A stretch of DNA of 64,000 bases from Chondrosia reniformis (taxonomy: Eukaryota; Porifera; Demospongiae; Chondrillida; Chondrillidae). A program made the position numbers and the translations under genes. The notes below the pieces were generated by a model. That model ran no database searches and had not been told where the DNA came from. It saw nothing but the letters and a program-made list of their open reading frames with translations. Location of the stretch: the NCBI GenBank assembly GCA_947172415.1, contig OX359195.1, positions 3,385,501 to 3,449,500 of the forward strand, written 5' to 3'. Of this stretch, positions 37,587 through 49,177 are shown piece after piece (the first letter of the stretch is position 1; each line of letters begins with the position of its first letter).

Positions 37587-37990
37587 ATTATATATAGGAT
37601 ATATAATACATATATAAGACGTATACTTTTTCTTTTTCAGGTGACTCAGCCTGGTATTGAACCAGGGCATCTTCGTACCTTGTATCCAGACAATGTCATC
37701 CGTAACACCATCGGTCACGTGGGTCACCCAATATATGTTGTAAATGAAGTCCTATTAATATACCACTCACTTTGACTCCACATATGTATGCAATATATAA
37801 GATATATAATATGCACATAAGATATATACAATATATATTACATATAAGATATATAATACATATATAAGATGTGTGCTTTTTTTCTTTTTTCAGATGACCC
37901 ATCCTAGTATTGAACCAAGGCATCCTCGTACCTTGTATCCTGACGATGTCATCCGTAACACCATTGGTCACGTGGGTCACCCAATATATA
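37587..37990. repeat. 251-bp satellite, about 1.5 monomers
   Basis: Monomer cores at 37642 and 37894. The second is interrupted within CCCAATATATATTG by foldback element 2. Confidence 0.9.
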
Positions 37991-38729
37991 GAGAATAATA
38001 AACATTTTCTACAAAAATAGTAGAAGATGTAGGGATGGCACAAAAAGCATAGAAACAAGAAAGGGATGTTACACAGTGAAGAATTATTTATGCATGAATC
38101 ATACAACACCTTTGCTTGTAGGATTCGTGCATAAATAATTCTTCACTGTGAAACATCCCTTTCTTGTTTCTATGCTTTTTGTGCCATCCCTACATCTTCT
38201 ACTATTTTTGTAGAAAATTTTTATTAGTCTCTAGTTTCTGTACTTTTTATGGAGCATAAGCTAGGAATTATATAATAGACCATTTTGGTTTCACAATCTT
38301 CGAATGATTATGACGTCATTAAAATGGCGAATTTATTGAATTTATTGACTCTTGGGCCACGAAAACCGTCATGCTCAATAATAGCGTTATCGCTCTCGCT
38401 TCTACAAAAGAATACAGCGCGGAAAATTTGGAATATTTTCGCTTCAGAAGTAGCCCGAAAACTTACTTCCTTGTTTAGTTACAGCAGGCGAAGAAGATGA
38501 AGAAGATGAAGAAGAAAAAAACGAAAATGGGATATTTCAAAGTTCGCTTATTTGCTAGCGAAACATGGTCGCTTGCCTTTAAGGCCAGTTTATAGCATGG
38601 CTGGTGTATTTTTAACTATACATAGCTTTTTTTCGGCGATTTTCAGCCTATTTCGGATTTTCGCTCCTATACCAATGTATAGGGAAAACGAAACAACCCG
38701 TACCATCCCTACATAGAGAGTCTCTCTGA
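37991..38729. mobile_element. foldback element 2 with ~110-bp hairpin
   Basis: Homologous to 36014-36785. The left arm (37991-38099) and right arm (38122-38231) again pair almost perfectly, although the stem sequence differs from copy 1. The body carries a perfect cAMP-response-element-like TGACGTCA followed by AAAATGGCG (~38310). The monomer sequence on either side (CCCAATATA and TATTGTATATG) indicates a TA-type target. A 71-codon ORF from 38285 has no recognisable motif. Confidence 0.8.
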
Positions 38730-39021
38730 TATTGTATATGAAGTCCTATTTATATATCACTCACTTTTGACTCTACATATATATTTAATATATGAGATAT
38801 ATAATATGCATATAAGGTATATACAATATATATTATATATAAGATATATAATACATATATAAGATGTATACTTTTTTCTTTTTTCAGGTGACCCAGCCTG
38901 GTATTGAACCAGGGCATCTTCATACCTTGTATCCAGACGATGTAGTCCGTAACACCATCGGTCACTTGGGTCACCCAATATATGTTGTAAATGAAGTCCT
39001 ATTTATATACCACTCACTTTT
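38730..39021. repeat. 251-bp satellite, last monomer
   Basis: Core at 38888. The array ends at CCACTCACTTTTG, where the inverted R2-like fragment begins. Confidence 0.9.
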
Positions 39022-39298
39022 GCCAGGGTTTTCTTCACCACTGGTGCACCTAGGCCACAGCCTGTCTTGAAAAGTTTCATTCTCGTGATGTAACGTAACC
39101 CAATGAAGCTGCCAGACAGGGGGTTAGCCCATTCTGGCAGGGAGGCTGATTTAGACACAGGATGCCACATGAAGGGCTAAGCACCCTGCTCCGTCGGGGG
39201 GGTTGAACTGGACAATAACCATCCTCTTGTCAGCTCGGAACCACAGCCTCCAACTCCCACGACACAGCCTCCAATTCCCATGCCTCCAATTCTCACGA
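39022..39298 (-). mobile_element. 5'-end fragment of the R2-like element, inverted
   Basis: Reverse complement of about 1757-1997, with roughly 10% differences. The element's 5' terminus (TGTCGTG...) abuts 13-bp satellite at 39298. The other side stops inside the coding region at a join with the 251-bp satellite. Non-LTR elements normally lose their 5' end, so a fragment with only the 5' end points to rearrangement or deletion. The 5' tip contains extra GGAATTGGAGGC repeats. Confidence 0.85.
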
Positions 39299-40563
39299 CA
39301 CAACTAGTACATAAAACTTCTAAAAACAACTAGTATATTGAACTAGCACATAGATTTAGTACATACAACTAGTATATACAACTAGGACATCAAACAAGTG
39401 CATACAATTAGTGCGTATAACCAGTACATACACATGTGTACTAGTACATATACCTAGAATATAAACAACTAGATACTAGCACATACAACTGGTACATACA
39501 ACTAGTAACTAGTACATACTACTAGTTCGAACAAGTAGAACATTTAACTAGTACATACAATTAGTACACAGAACGAGTACATACAACTAGTACATAAAAC
39601 CAGTAAATACAAATATAACTAGTACATTTAAACGGCACATAAAACTAGAACATACTACTAGTACATACAACTAGTACATACAACTAGTACATACAGCTAG
39701 TACATTCAACTAGTAATAAAACTAGTACATACAACTAGTACATACCTCTAGTTACTAGTACAAAAACTAGTACATACAGATAGTTACTAGTAAATACAAG
39801 TAGTAGATACAACTTCTACAAACAACTAGTACATAAAAACAGTATATACACATATAACTAGAACATATGAACGGTACATAAAACTAGAACATACTAATTG
39901 TACATACAACTAGTACATAAAACTAGTAGTACAAATAGGACATAAAACTAGTACAAACAACTAGTATGTATAACAACTACATACACATATAACTAGTACA
40001 TATAAACGGTATATAAAACTAGAACAAACTACTAGTACATAAAACTACAACATGCTACTATTACATAAAACTAGTACATACAACTAGTATTTCAACTAGG
40101 ACATACAACTAGTACATACAACTACTACGTATAACCAGTACATACACATATAACTAGTACATGTAATTAGTATATACACCTAGACTACATACAATCAGAA
40201 ACTAGTACATATAACTAGTACATATAACTAGTAAATACAACTAGTACACACAACTAGTATATCCAACTAGTTACTTGTCCATTCAACTAGGACGTATAAC
40301 CGCTACATAAACATATAATTAGTACATATAGACGGTATATAAAACTAGAACATACTACTAGTACATAAAACTAGAACATACTACTATTACGTACAACTAG
40401 TACATACAACTAGTACTTCAACTAGGACATAAAACTAGTACATACAAATAGTGTGTATAACCAGTACATACACATATAACTATAACATAAAATTAGTACA
40501 TACACCTAGACTACAAACACCCAGCCACTAGTACATACAACTAGTACATACAACTAGTTACGA
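39299..40563 (-). repeat. 13-bp minisatellite, inverted orientation
   Basis: The same satellite, now reading ATACAACTAGTAC on the + strand. The orientation is opposite to everything before 24 kb. Confidence 0.93.
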
Positions 40564-40926
40564 GTTTAATGATGATGACATCGATGCTTTAAGATCGGCT
40601 TTTGATCTTAAAGTTCCCCTATTTTTTCCATATTAGTGGTCAGCCACACTCTTAGCTGTACCCCTTATCTGCTGATAAGGAAACCACAAGCTTTTTTGCT
40701 TCTGGGAGTACTTATTAGCAGACTAGCCACTCAAACTTCCATCGTATGCCATACTGATGAGTCCTAATAAGGACGAAACAGCTGTCTATGGCTCGACTAT
40801 CTTTTTGAGTGGCTAGGGGGAGACTCTGGTTCCCATCAAGCGAACTTCGGTTCCGCCCATGAGCTCATTGCGCTCCTCAGGGGACATGAGTGGGCAGGGG
40901 TAATACCCTGTGTTTAATGATGATGA
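40564..40926 (+). mobile_element. ~348-bp hammerhead-ribozyme element (retrozyme-like)
   Basis: Non-satellite insertion delimited by the 15-bp direct repeat GTTTAATGATGATGA (40564-40578 and 40912-40926), 348 bp apart. No coding potential. It is full of short hairpins: CTTTAAGATC/GATCTTAAAG (40587-40613), GTGG/CCAC (40636-40647), CCTTATC/GATAAGG (40663-40680), then a full type I hammerhead (40723-40817). Size, structure and ribozyme match animal retrozymes, small non-coding retroelements that spread through self-cleaved circular RNA. The ATGATGATGA at the ends may be a terminal repeat, a simple tail or a target duplication. A single ribozyme copy means that excision of a circular RNA would need a multimeric source. 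Confidence 0.75.
40723..40817 (+). ncRNA. type I hammerhead ribozyme
   Basis: Every core element is present. Stem I is bipartite: outer CTAGCCACTCAAA (40723-40735) with TTTGAGTGGCTAG (40805-40817), an internal loop, and inner GCCATA (40748-40753) with TATGGC (40787-40792). Then come CTGATGA (40754-40760), stem II GTCC/GGAC with loop TAATAA (40761-40774), and GAAA (40775-40778). Stem III is the self-complementary ACAGCTGT (40778-40785), followed by cleavage site GTC (40784-40786). Cleavage is expected after C40786. Stem III can form only 2 bp with an AGCT loop in one molecule, but pairs fully between two molecules, as in retrozyme and PLE hammerheads that work as dimers. The internal loop of stem I facing loop II is where natural hammerheads make tertiary contacts. 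Confidence 0.92.
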
Positions 40927-43900
40927 TACATACAACTAGTCTATACAACTAGTACATGAAACTAGTATCTAAAACTAGTACATATAACTATTACATTCAA
41001 CAATTACACAACTAGTACCTAGAACTAGTACGTATAACTACATAATACTTGTACAAACAACTAGTAAATACAGATTGTTACTAGTACATAGACGTGGTAC
41101 CTACAACTAGTACCTGGAACTAGTACATATAACAAGTTCATGCACCTACTTACTGGTACATACAACGAGTACATAGAATTAGTACATACAACCAGTACAC
41201 ACACCTAGTACATGCAACTAGTGCATTTAACAAGTACTTACACATATAACTAGTTAATATATATAGTACATAAAACCAGGACCTACGCCTAGACTACATA
41301 CAACTAGAAACTAGTAGATAAAACTAGTACATACAACTAGTACTTAAAACTAGTAAATGCAATAGTGAATATAACTAGAATACAAAAATACACACAGCTG
41401 GTATATACAAGTACTACATATAACTACATAGAACTAAAACATTCAACTACTACATTCATCTAGTTAGTAGTACATACAACTAGTACATACAACTAGTACA
41501 TAAAAGAAGTACATACTACATAAAAGTAGTACATAAAACTAGAACATACTACTAGTGAATACAGATTGTTACTAGTACATACACCTATAATATAGAAGTA
41601 CTACATAAAACTTGCACATATAACTAGTACATACAACTACCTACTAGTACATACAACTAGTACATACAAAAACGACATATAACTAGTTCATACACCTACT
41701 TTGTAGGACATACAACTAGTACAAAACATTAGTACATACAACTAGCCCATAAAACTAGTACACACAGCTTGTACATACAACTAGTACATATAACTTATAC
41801 ATACAATTAATTATTAGAACAAGTATACAACTAGTACATACAACTAGGACCTACACCTAGTAATAGAACTAGTACATACAACTAATACATACATCTAGTT
41901 ACTAGTACATTAAACTAGTACATACAACTAGTACATAGAACTAGTAACTAAAACTAGTAAATATAACTAGTACATACGAAAATTACACACAATTAGTACA
42001 CACAAGTAGTACATATAACTAACTATATACACTAGTTCAAATAACTAGTACATACAACTAGCACATACAGATAGTTACTAGAACATACAACCTAGTACAT
42101 ACAACTTCTACAAACAACTTGTATATATAACCAGTATATATACATATAACTAGTAAATATAAACAGGATATAAAAATAGAACATACTACTAGTACATAAC
42201 ACTAGACCATACTACTATTACACACAACTAGTATATACAACTAGTAGTTCAACTAGGACACAAAACCAGGACATAAAACTAGTATGTGTAACGAGTACAT
42301 ACACAAATAACTAGTACATATAATCAGTACATACACCTAGTCTACATACAACCAGAAACTGGTACACACAACACGTATATACAACTAGTTCATACAACTA
42401 GTACACACAACTAGTACATTAAATTAGTACATATAACTAGTACATTTAACAAATACCTACAATTAGTACATATAACTAGTACATAAAACTAGTATATACA
42501 ACCAGTACATTAAACTAGTACATACAACTAGTACATAAAACTAGTAACTACAACTAATAAATATATCTAGTATATACAAAATATTCACCCAACTAGTACA
42601 TACAAGTAGTACAAACAACCAGTACATACAACTATATAGACCATACAACTAGTACATACAGATTGTTACTAGTACATACAAATGGTACATACAACTTCTA
42701 CATACAACTAGTAAATACAACTGGTAACTATAACTGGCATACAAAAAATACACACAATTATTACGTACAAGTACTACATATAACTACATACAACTAGTAC
42801 ATACAGGTAGTATATAAAACAAGTAAATAGAAGTAGTACATACAACTAGTACATACAACTAGTAAATACAGATTGTTACTAGTACATACACCTAGTGCAT
42901 ACCACTAGTACATGCAACTTGTACATATAACTAGTACATGCAACTACTTACTAGTACATACAACTAGAACATACAATTAGTACATACAACTAGTACAAAT
43001 AACTAGTACATTCAACAATTACACACAATTAGTACATATAACTACATAAAACGTGTACATACAACTGGAAAATACAGATTGTTACTAGTACATACACCTA
43101 GTACATACAACTAGTACATACAACTAGTACATACAACTAGAACATATAACTAGTTCATGCAACTACTTATATACCCATACATACAACTAGTACATACAAC
43201 TAGTACAAAACATTAGTACATACAACTAGCCCATAAAACTAGTACACACAGCTTGTACATACAACTAGTACATATAACTTATACATACAATTAATTATTA
43301 GAACAAGTATACAACTAGTACATACAACTAGGACCTACACCTAGTAATAGAACTAGTACATACAACTAATACATACATCTAGTTACTAGTACATTAAACT
43401 AGTACATACAACTAGTACATAGAACTAGTAACTAAAACTAGTAAATATAACTAGTACATACGAAAATTACACACAATTAGTACACACAAGTAGTACATAT
43501 AACTAACTATATACACTAGTTCAAATAACTAGTACATACAACTAGCACATACAGATAGTTACTAGAACATACAACCTAGTACATACAACTTCTACAAACA
43601 ACTTGTATATATAACCAGTATATATACATATAACTAGTAAATATAAACAGGATATAAAAATAGAACATACTACTAGTACATAACACTAGACCATACTACT
43701 ATTACACACAACTAGTATATACAACTAGTAGTTCAACTAGGACACAAAACCAGGACATAAAACTAGTATGTGTAACGAGTACATACACAAATAACTAGTA
43801 CATATAATCAGTACATACACCTAGTCTACATACAACCAGAAACTGGTACACACAACACGTATATACAACTAGTTCATACAACTAGTACACACAACTAGTA

Positions 43901-45001
43901 CATTAAATTAGTACATATAACTAGTACATTTAACAAATACCTACAATTAGTACATATAACTAGTACATAAAACTAGTATATACAACCAGTACATTAAACT
44001 AGTACATACAACTAGTACATAAAACTAGTAACTACAACTAATAAATATATCTAGTATATACAAAATATTCACCCAACTAGTACATACAAGTAGTACAAAC
44101 AACCAGTACATACAACTATATAGACCATACAACTAGTACATACAGATTGTTACTAGTACATACAAATGGTACATACAACTTCTACATACAACTAGTAAAT
44201 ACAACTGGTAACTATAACTGGCATACAAAAAATACACACAATTATTACGTACAAATACTACATATAACTACATACAACTAGTACATACAGGTAGTATATA
44301 AAACAAGTAAATAGAAGTAGTACATACAACTAGTACATACAACTAGTAAATACAGATTGTTACTAGTACATACACCTAGTGCATACCACTAGTACATGCA
44401 ACTTGTACATATAACTAGTACATGCAACTACTTACTAGTACATACAACTAGAACATACAATTAGTACATACAACTAGTACAAATAACTAGTACATTCAAC
44501 AATTACACACAATTAGTACATATAACTACATAAAACGTGTACATACAACTGGAAAATACAGATTGTTACTAGTACATACACCTAGTACATACAACTAGTA
44601 CATACAACTAGTACATACAACTAGAACATATAACTAGTTCATGCAACTACTTATATACCCATACATACAACTAGTACATACAACTAGTACTTGCAACTAG
44701 TACATGTTACTATTACGAAAAACTGGTACATACAACTAGTACATATCACTACATACAATTAATTCATACAATTAGGACATACAACTAGTACCTACAACTG
44801 GTACATACAACTACTACATACAAGTATTAAATACAACAAGTACAAACAACTAGTACTACAACTTGGACATAGAACAAGTACATATAACCAATTCATGAAA
44901 CTAGTACATATAACTAGTACATATAACTAGTGCCTACAGCTAGTTCATACAACTAGTACATATAACCACTTACAACCAGTACATGCAACTAGTACACACA
45001 A
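40927..45001 (-). repeat. 13-bp minisatellite, inverted orientation
   Basis: ATACAACTAGTAC-type satellite. It contains a precise 1,484-bp tandem duplication, listed separately. No gene. Confidence 0.93.
41715..44682. repeat. tandem duplication of a 1,484-bp satellite block
   Basis: About 41715-43198 is repeated at about 43199-44682. For example, ACAAAACATTAGTACATACA is at 41721 and 43205. Only isolated differences were seen (such as GTACAAGTACTACA versus GTACAAATACTACA), so the event is recent compared with the divergence among single 13-bp units. Confidence 0.88.
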
Positions 45002-46230
45002 CTACGCATGTGGAACATGTTTACGAATTTCCGATTTTTGTAAACGTTATATTAGCGCCTACAGAGGTGTCACATTCCAGGTGGAAGTGTCTCTAGCATG
45101 TGACCTGTGCGTGAAGTGGAGCAACAGCCACTGCAACGTCACGAGGCATCACTACTCGTTATCGTTGTTAAATTATCATTTGTGAAAACTTATGATAGTA
45201 TAGCGGAGGAAGGCCAATAAAGGCCTTCGTGACCGAAACGTTCTATTTCTCTTTTGATTATACTACGCTAATAATCAAAAGAAGAATAGAACATTTCGGT
45301 CACGTAAGCCTTAATTCCTCAGCTATTATTAACGTCGTATAATAGCTGAGGAAGTAAGGCCTATACGTGACCGAAACGTTCTATTTTCTTTTGATTATAC
45401 TTCGTAAATTGTTCATACATTCTCGCCTTTGATAATTACATAGATATTAGTAGACATGCAATATGCTTACTGTTTTCACTTACCTCTTACGACAACAAAA
45501 AACTTCGATCAAGGGGCGCTACCGAGAAGCCATACTTGACATATCAACTTCGGAAGTCTAATGTTTGTATAACGTGTTACCAAATATTTGGGTGCATATG
45601 CAACGTCATAAGACGTCATTGTATGACGGCTTGGCAATACTACCAGTATTAGGCTGACTGTCACGTGACAATACCGTTATTCGAAGGAGAAGAGACAAAT
45701 GGAAAACGAACCAATTACCAGACAGTGGAGGATTGTATATAAAACCATTTTTTGACATCAATCTCTTCAGTAAGTAACAGCCTAAAAGTTGTATGTATAC
45801 TCCTGGAATATTCCCTTGTTTAACTGAGATATGAAGTACTAGAGGCGCCCGATTAAGGTAAGAAAACACGTTTTCGATTATAATTCAAAAACTAAAGGGA
45901 ATTTAAAAGGAGTATACATACAATCGTTAGATATCATTATCCTTCATAGATTGGTGTCACCATTTATTCTATTTTCGTATTTTCCACTGTCTGGAAAAAC
46001 GTTTTTGCCGATTTGGCACCTCTCACTTACGGCCGCTTCCCTTCTCCTTTAAGCCTGCAATCGTGACGCTGTTGCAGCCAAAATATTAAGAAAGAATAGC
46101 GCTTCAATTCTATATAACTTGTTTAACGATACGATGTTTCTAAAGTAAAATAGAATAAATTAAAAAAGAGTCTTAGTTAGCGAGTTTTTTTGAAAATTTG
46201 CGGAAGTGTTGACATGTTCCACTAGCGTAG
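45002..46230. mobile_element. 1.2-kb TIR transposon (non-autonomous), ends CTACGC..GTGGAACATGT
   Basis: The left end CTACGCATGTGGAACATGTT (45002) and the reverse complement of the right end, CTACGCTAGTGGAACATGTC (46230), form an imperfect TIR of about 38 bp that continues through TTCCG. The flanks allow a TA target. The inside has no recognised transposase. The 87-codon minus-strand ORF at 45606-45869 matches nothing I know. A fragment of the same element lies at 47542-47912. Confidence 0.78.
45197..45412. repeat. three alternately inverted copies of a ~60-bp GAGGAAGGCC..GACCGAAACGTT motif
   Basis: Copy a (+, 45197-45265), copy b (-, about 45268-45330) and copy c (+, about 45336-45408) share GTGACCGAAAYGTTCTAT and TTTTGATTAT. 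Adjacent copies can form long hairpins. Copy a also contains the perfect hairpin GAAGGCC-AATAAA-GGCCTTC. It sits inside the 1.2-kb TIR transposon. Confidence 0.75.
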
Positions 46231-47313
46231 TATATATAACGAGTACATGCAATTACTTACCACTGCATACAACTAGTACATGCAATTACTTACAACTACA
46301 TACAACTAGTACAAACAATTAGTACATACAACTAGTACATATAACTTGTACATTCAACAATTACATACAACTAGTACCTACAACTAGAACATATAACTAC
46401 ATACAACTAGTGCATACAACTAGTATATAGAGATAGTTACTAGTACATACAACTAGTACATACAATTTCTAAAAACAACTAGTATATTAAACTAGTGCAT
46501 AGATTTAGTACATACAACTACTATATACAACATAGGACATCAAACAGGTACATACAATTAGTGCGTATAACCAGTACATACACATATAACTAGTACACAT
46601 AACTAGTACATACATCTAGACTATAGACAACTAGATACTACACCATATAACTAGTACATACAACTAGTAACTGGTACATACTGCTAGTTCACACAAGTAG
46701 AACATTTAACTAGTACATACAATTAGTATATATAACAAGTACATATAACTAGTTTATATAATCAGTAAATACAAATATAATTGGTACATATAAACGGTAC
46801 ATAAAACTAGAACATACTACTAGTACATACAACTAGTACATACAACTGGTACATACAAAAGTACATACAACTAGTACATACAACTAGTCCACACAGCTAG
46901 TACATACAACTAGTAATAAAACTAGTACATACAACCAGTACATACCTCTATTTACTTGTACATACAACTAGTACATAAAACTAGCACATACAGATAGTTA
47001 CTAGTACATACAAGTAGTACATACAACTTCTACAAACAACTAGTACATATAACAAGTACATACACATATAACTAGTACATATGAACGGTACATAAAACAA
47101 GAACATACTAATTGTACATACAACTAGTACATACAACTAGTAGTACAATGAGGACATAAAACTAGTACATACAACTAGTATGTATAACCACTACATACAC
47201 ATATAACTAGTACATATAAACGGTATATAAAACTAGAACATACAACTAGTACATAAACCTAGAACATACTACTATTATATACAACTAGTACATACAACTT
47301 GTAGTTCAACTAG
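46231..47313 (-). repeat. 13-bp minisatellite
   Basis: ATACAACTAGTAC-type array between the TIR transposon and the LTR. Confidence 0.92.
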
Positions 47314-47503
47314 TGTAATGTTATATAACTATGTGAAGTCATATCTATTAAGTCACTAGTCAGTTACAGATAATCACTTAAGTGTACTTTATATGTGTGT
47401 GTATTTATTGTAAGAGGAGTTGATTGATTGAGTTACTGCTGTGCACAAGTGATTTCTACGCTGCAGGTTTGCCACGGCATTATAGTGAACCCACGATATT
47501 ACA
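47314..47503 (+). mobile_element. LTR of a Ty3/Gypsy-like retrotransposon
   Basis: 190 bp starting TGTAAT and ending ATTACA (perfect 6-bp inverted ends with TG...CA), followed directly by a primer-binding-site-like GTTGGCGACGGGGATGG at 47504-47520. A TGGCGAC-type PBS after an LTR ending in ACA is common in animal Ty3/Gypsy elements. Only about 38 bp of leader remain before a transposon fragment takes over at 47542. No gag or pol and no second LTR are present. The orientation is + because the PBS lies on the right. Confidence 0.7.
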
Positions 47504-47541
47504 GTTGGCGACGGGGATGGCTACCATTGGAAGCTAGCAGG

Positions 47542-47912
47542 CGCTAGTGGAACATGTAAACACTTCCGCATTTTTTCAAAAAAACTCGCTAACTAAGACT
47601 CTTTTTTAATTTATTCTATTTTACTTTAGAAACATCGTATCGTTAAACAAATTATATAGAATTGAAGGGCTATTCTTTCTTAATATTTTGGCTACAACAG
47701 CGTCACGATTGCAGGCTTAAAGGAGAAGGGAAGCGGCCATAAGTGATAGGTGCCCAATCGGCAAAAACGTTTTATCAGACAGTGGAAAATACGAAAATAG
47801 AATAAATGGTGACACCAATCTATGAAGGATAATGATATCTAATGATTGTATGTATACTCTTTTTAAATTCCCTTTAGTTTTTGAATTATAATCGAAAACG
47901 TGTTTTCTTAGT
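47542..47912 (-). mobile_element. right-end fragment of the 1.2-kb TIR transposon
   Basis: Reverse complement of about 45858-46228, starting with its terminus CGCTAGTGGAACATGT. The other three-quarters of the element are missing. The terminus sits exactly at the end of the LTR leader. Confidence 0.85.
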
Positions 47913-49177
47913 AAGTATAACTAGTAAATACAACAGTTACACCCTTCTACTACATACAACTAGTACATATACCTACATACAATAGTACATAAAACAAGTA
48001 CATACAACTAGTACATATAACCAGTACATACAACTACTTATTAGTACATACAACTAGAACCTTCAACTAGTAAATATACCTAGTACATTAAAATTAGACA
48101 AAACTAGTACATACAAGTAGTACATATAACTACATACAACTAGTTCAAACAACTAGTACATACAACTACTAGTAAATCAAACTAGTACCTAAAACTAGTA
48201 CATACAACTAGTACATATAACTACATACAACTAGTACATTCAACTAGTAAATACAGATTGTTACTAGTCCATACACCTAGTATATACAACTAGTACATGC
48301 AACTTGTACATACAAACTAGCACATACAACTAGGACATACTACTAGGACATACTACCAGTACATACAACTATATAGCACATACAACTAGTACTACAACTA
48401 GGATATAGAACTAGTACATATAACTAGTACATATAACTAGTCCATACAACTAATACATATAACCAGTACATACACTTAAAACTAGTACATATATATGGTA
48501 CATAAAACTAGAACATACTACTAGTATATACATACAACTAGTATATAAATACAACTAGTATATATAAAGAGTACATAAAACTATTACAAACAACTATTGC
48601 TAACAACTAGTAAATAACTAGTTCATACAATTAGAACATACAACTGGAACATACAACTGGCACACAAATACTACAAACAAGTAGTAAATATGACTACATA
48701 CAACTAGTTCAAACAACTAGTACATACAACTAGTTCATACAACTTCTTCATAGAACTAGTGCATAAAACTAGTTACTAGTGCATCAAAAAAGTACATAAA
48801 AGTAGTACATACAACTAGTAAGTACAACTAGTAAATATAACTAGTACATACAACAATTACATACAACTAGTTCATACAACTAGTAGGTACAACCAGTAAA
48901 TACAGATAGTTACTAGTACATACACCTAGTACATACAAGTGGTACATACAACTTGTACATATAACTAGTACATACAACTACTTTCTAGTAGATACGACTA
49001 GTACATACAACTAGTTCATACAACAAGTACATACTACTATATAGTACATAAAACTAGTACTACAACTAGGACCTAGAACTAGTACATATGACTAGTACAT
49101 ATAACTAGTACATATAACTTGTACATATAACTAGTTCATACAACTAGTACATATAACCAGTGCATACATTTATAACT
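47913..49177 (-). repeat. 13-bp minisatellite
   Basis: ATACAACTAGTAC-type array up to the PLE insertion. It ends in the duplicated target CATTTATAACT (49167-49177). Confidence 0.92.

Noticed and set aside
24229-39021. Many 60-100 codon ORFs on both strands with recurring peptides (VTQPGIEPGHP..., MTHVTDGVTDD...)
   Set aside because: They repeat with the 251-bp satellite unit on both strands, lack independent starts, and end in AT-rich low-complexity stretches; there is no sign of a protein gene.
45197-45412. Hammerhead ribozymes at the three GACCGAAACGTT motifs
   Set aside because: CTGANGA is imperfect or spaced wrongly, stem II is not conserved among the three copies and no NUH cleavage strand is apparent; kept only as an inverted-repeat feature.
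45606-45869. 87-codon minus-strand ORF as a gene
   Set aside because: Inside a non-autonomous TIR element, no recognisable motif and no support from the partial copy at 47542, which does not cover it.
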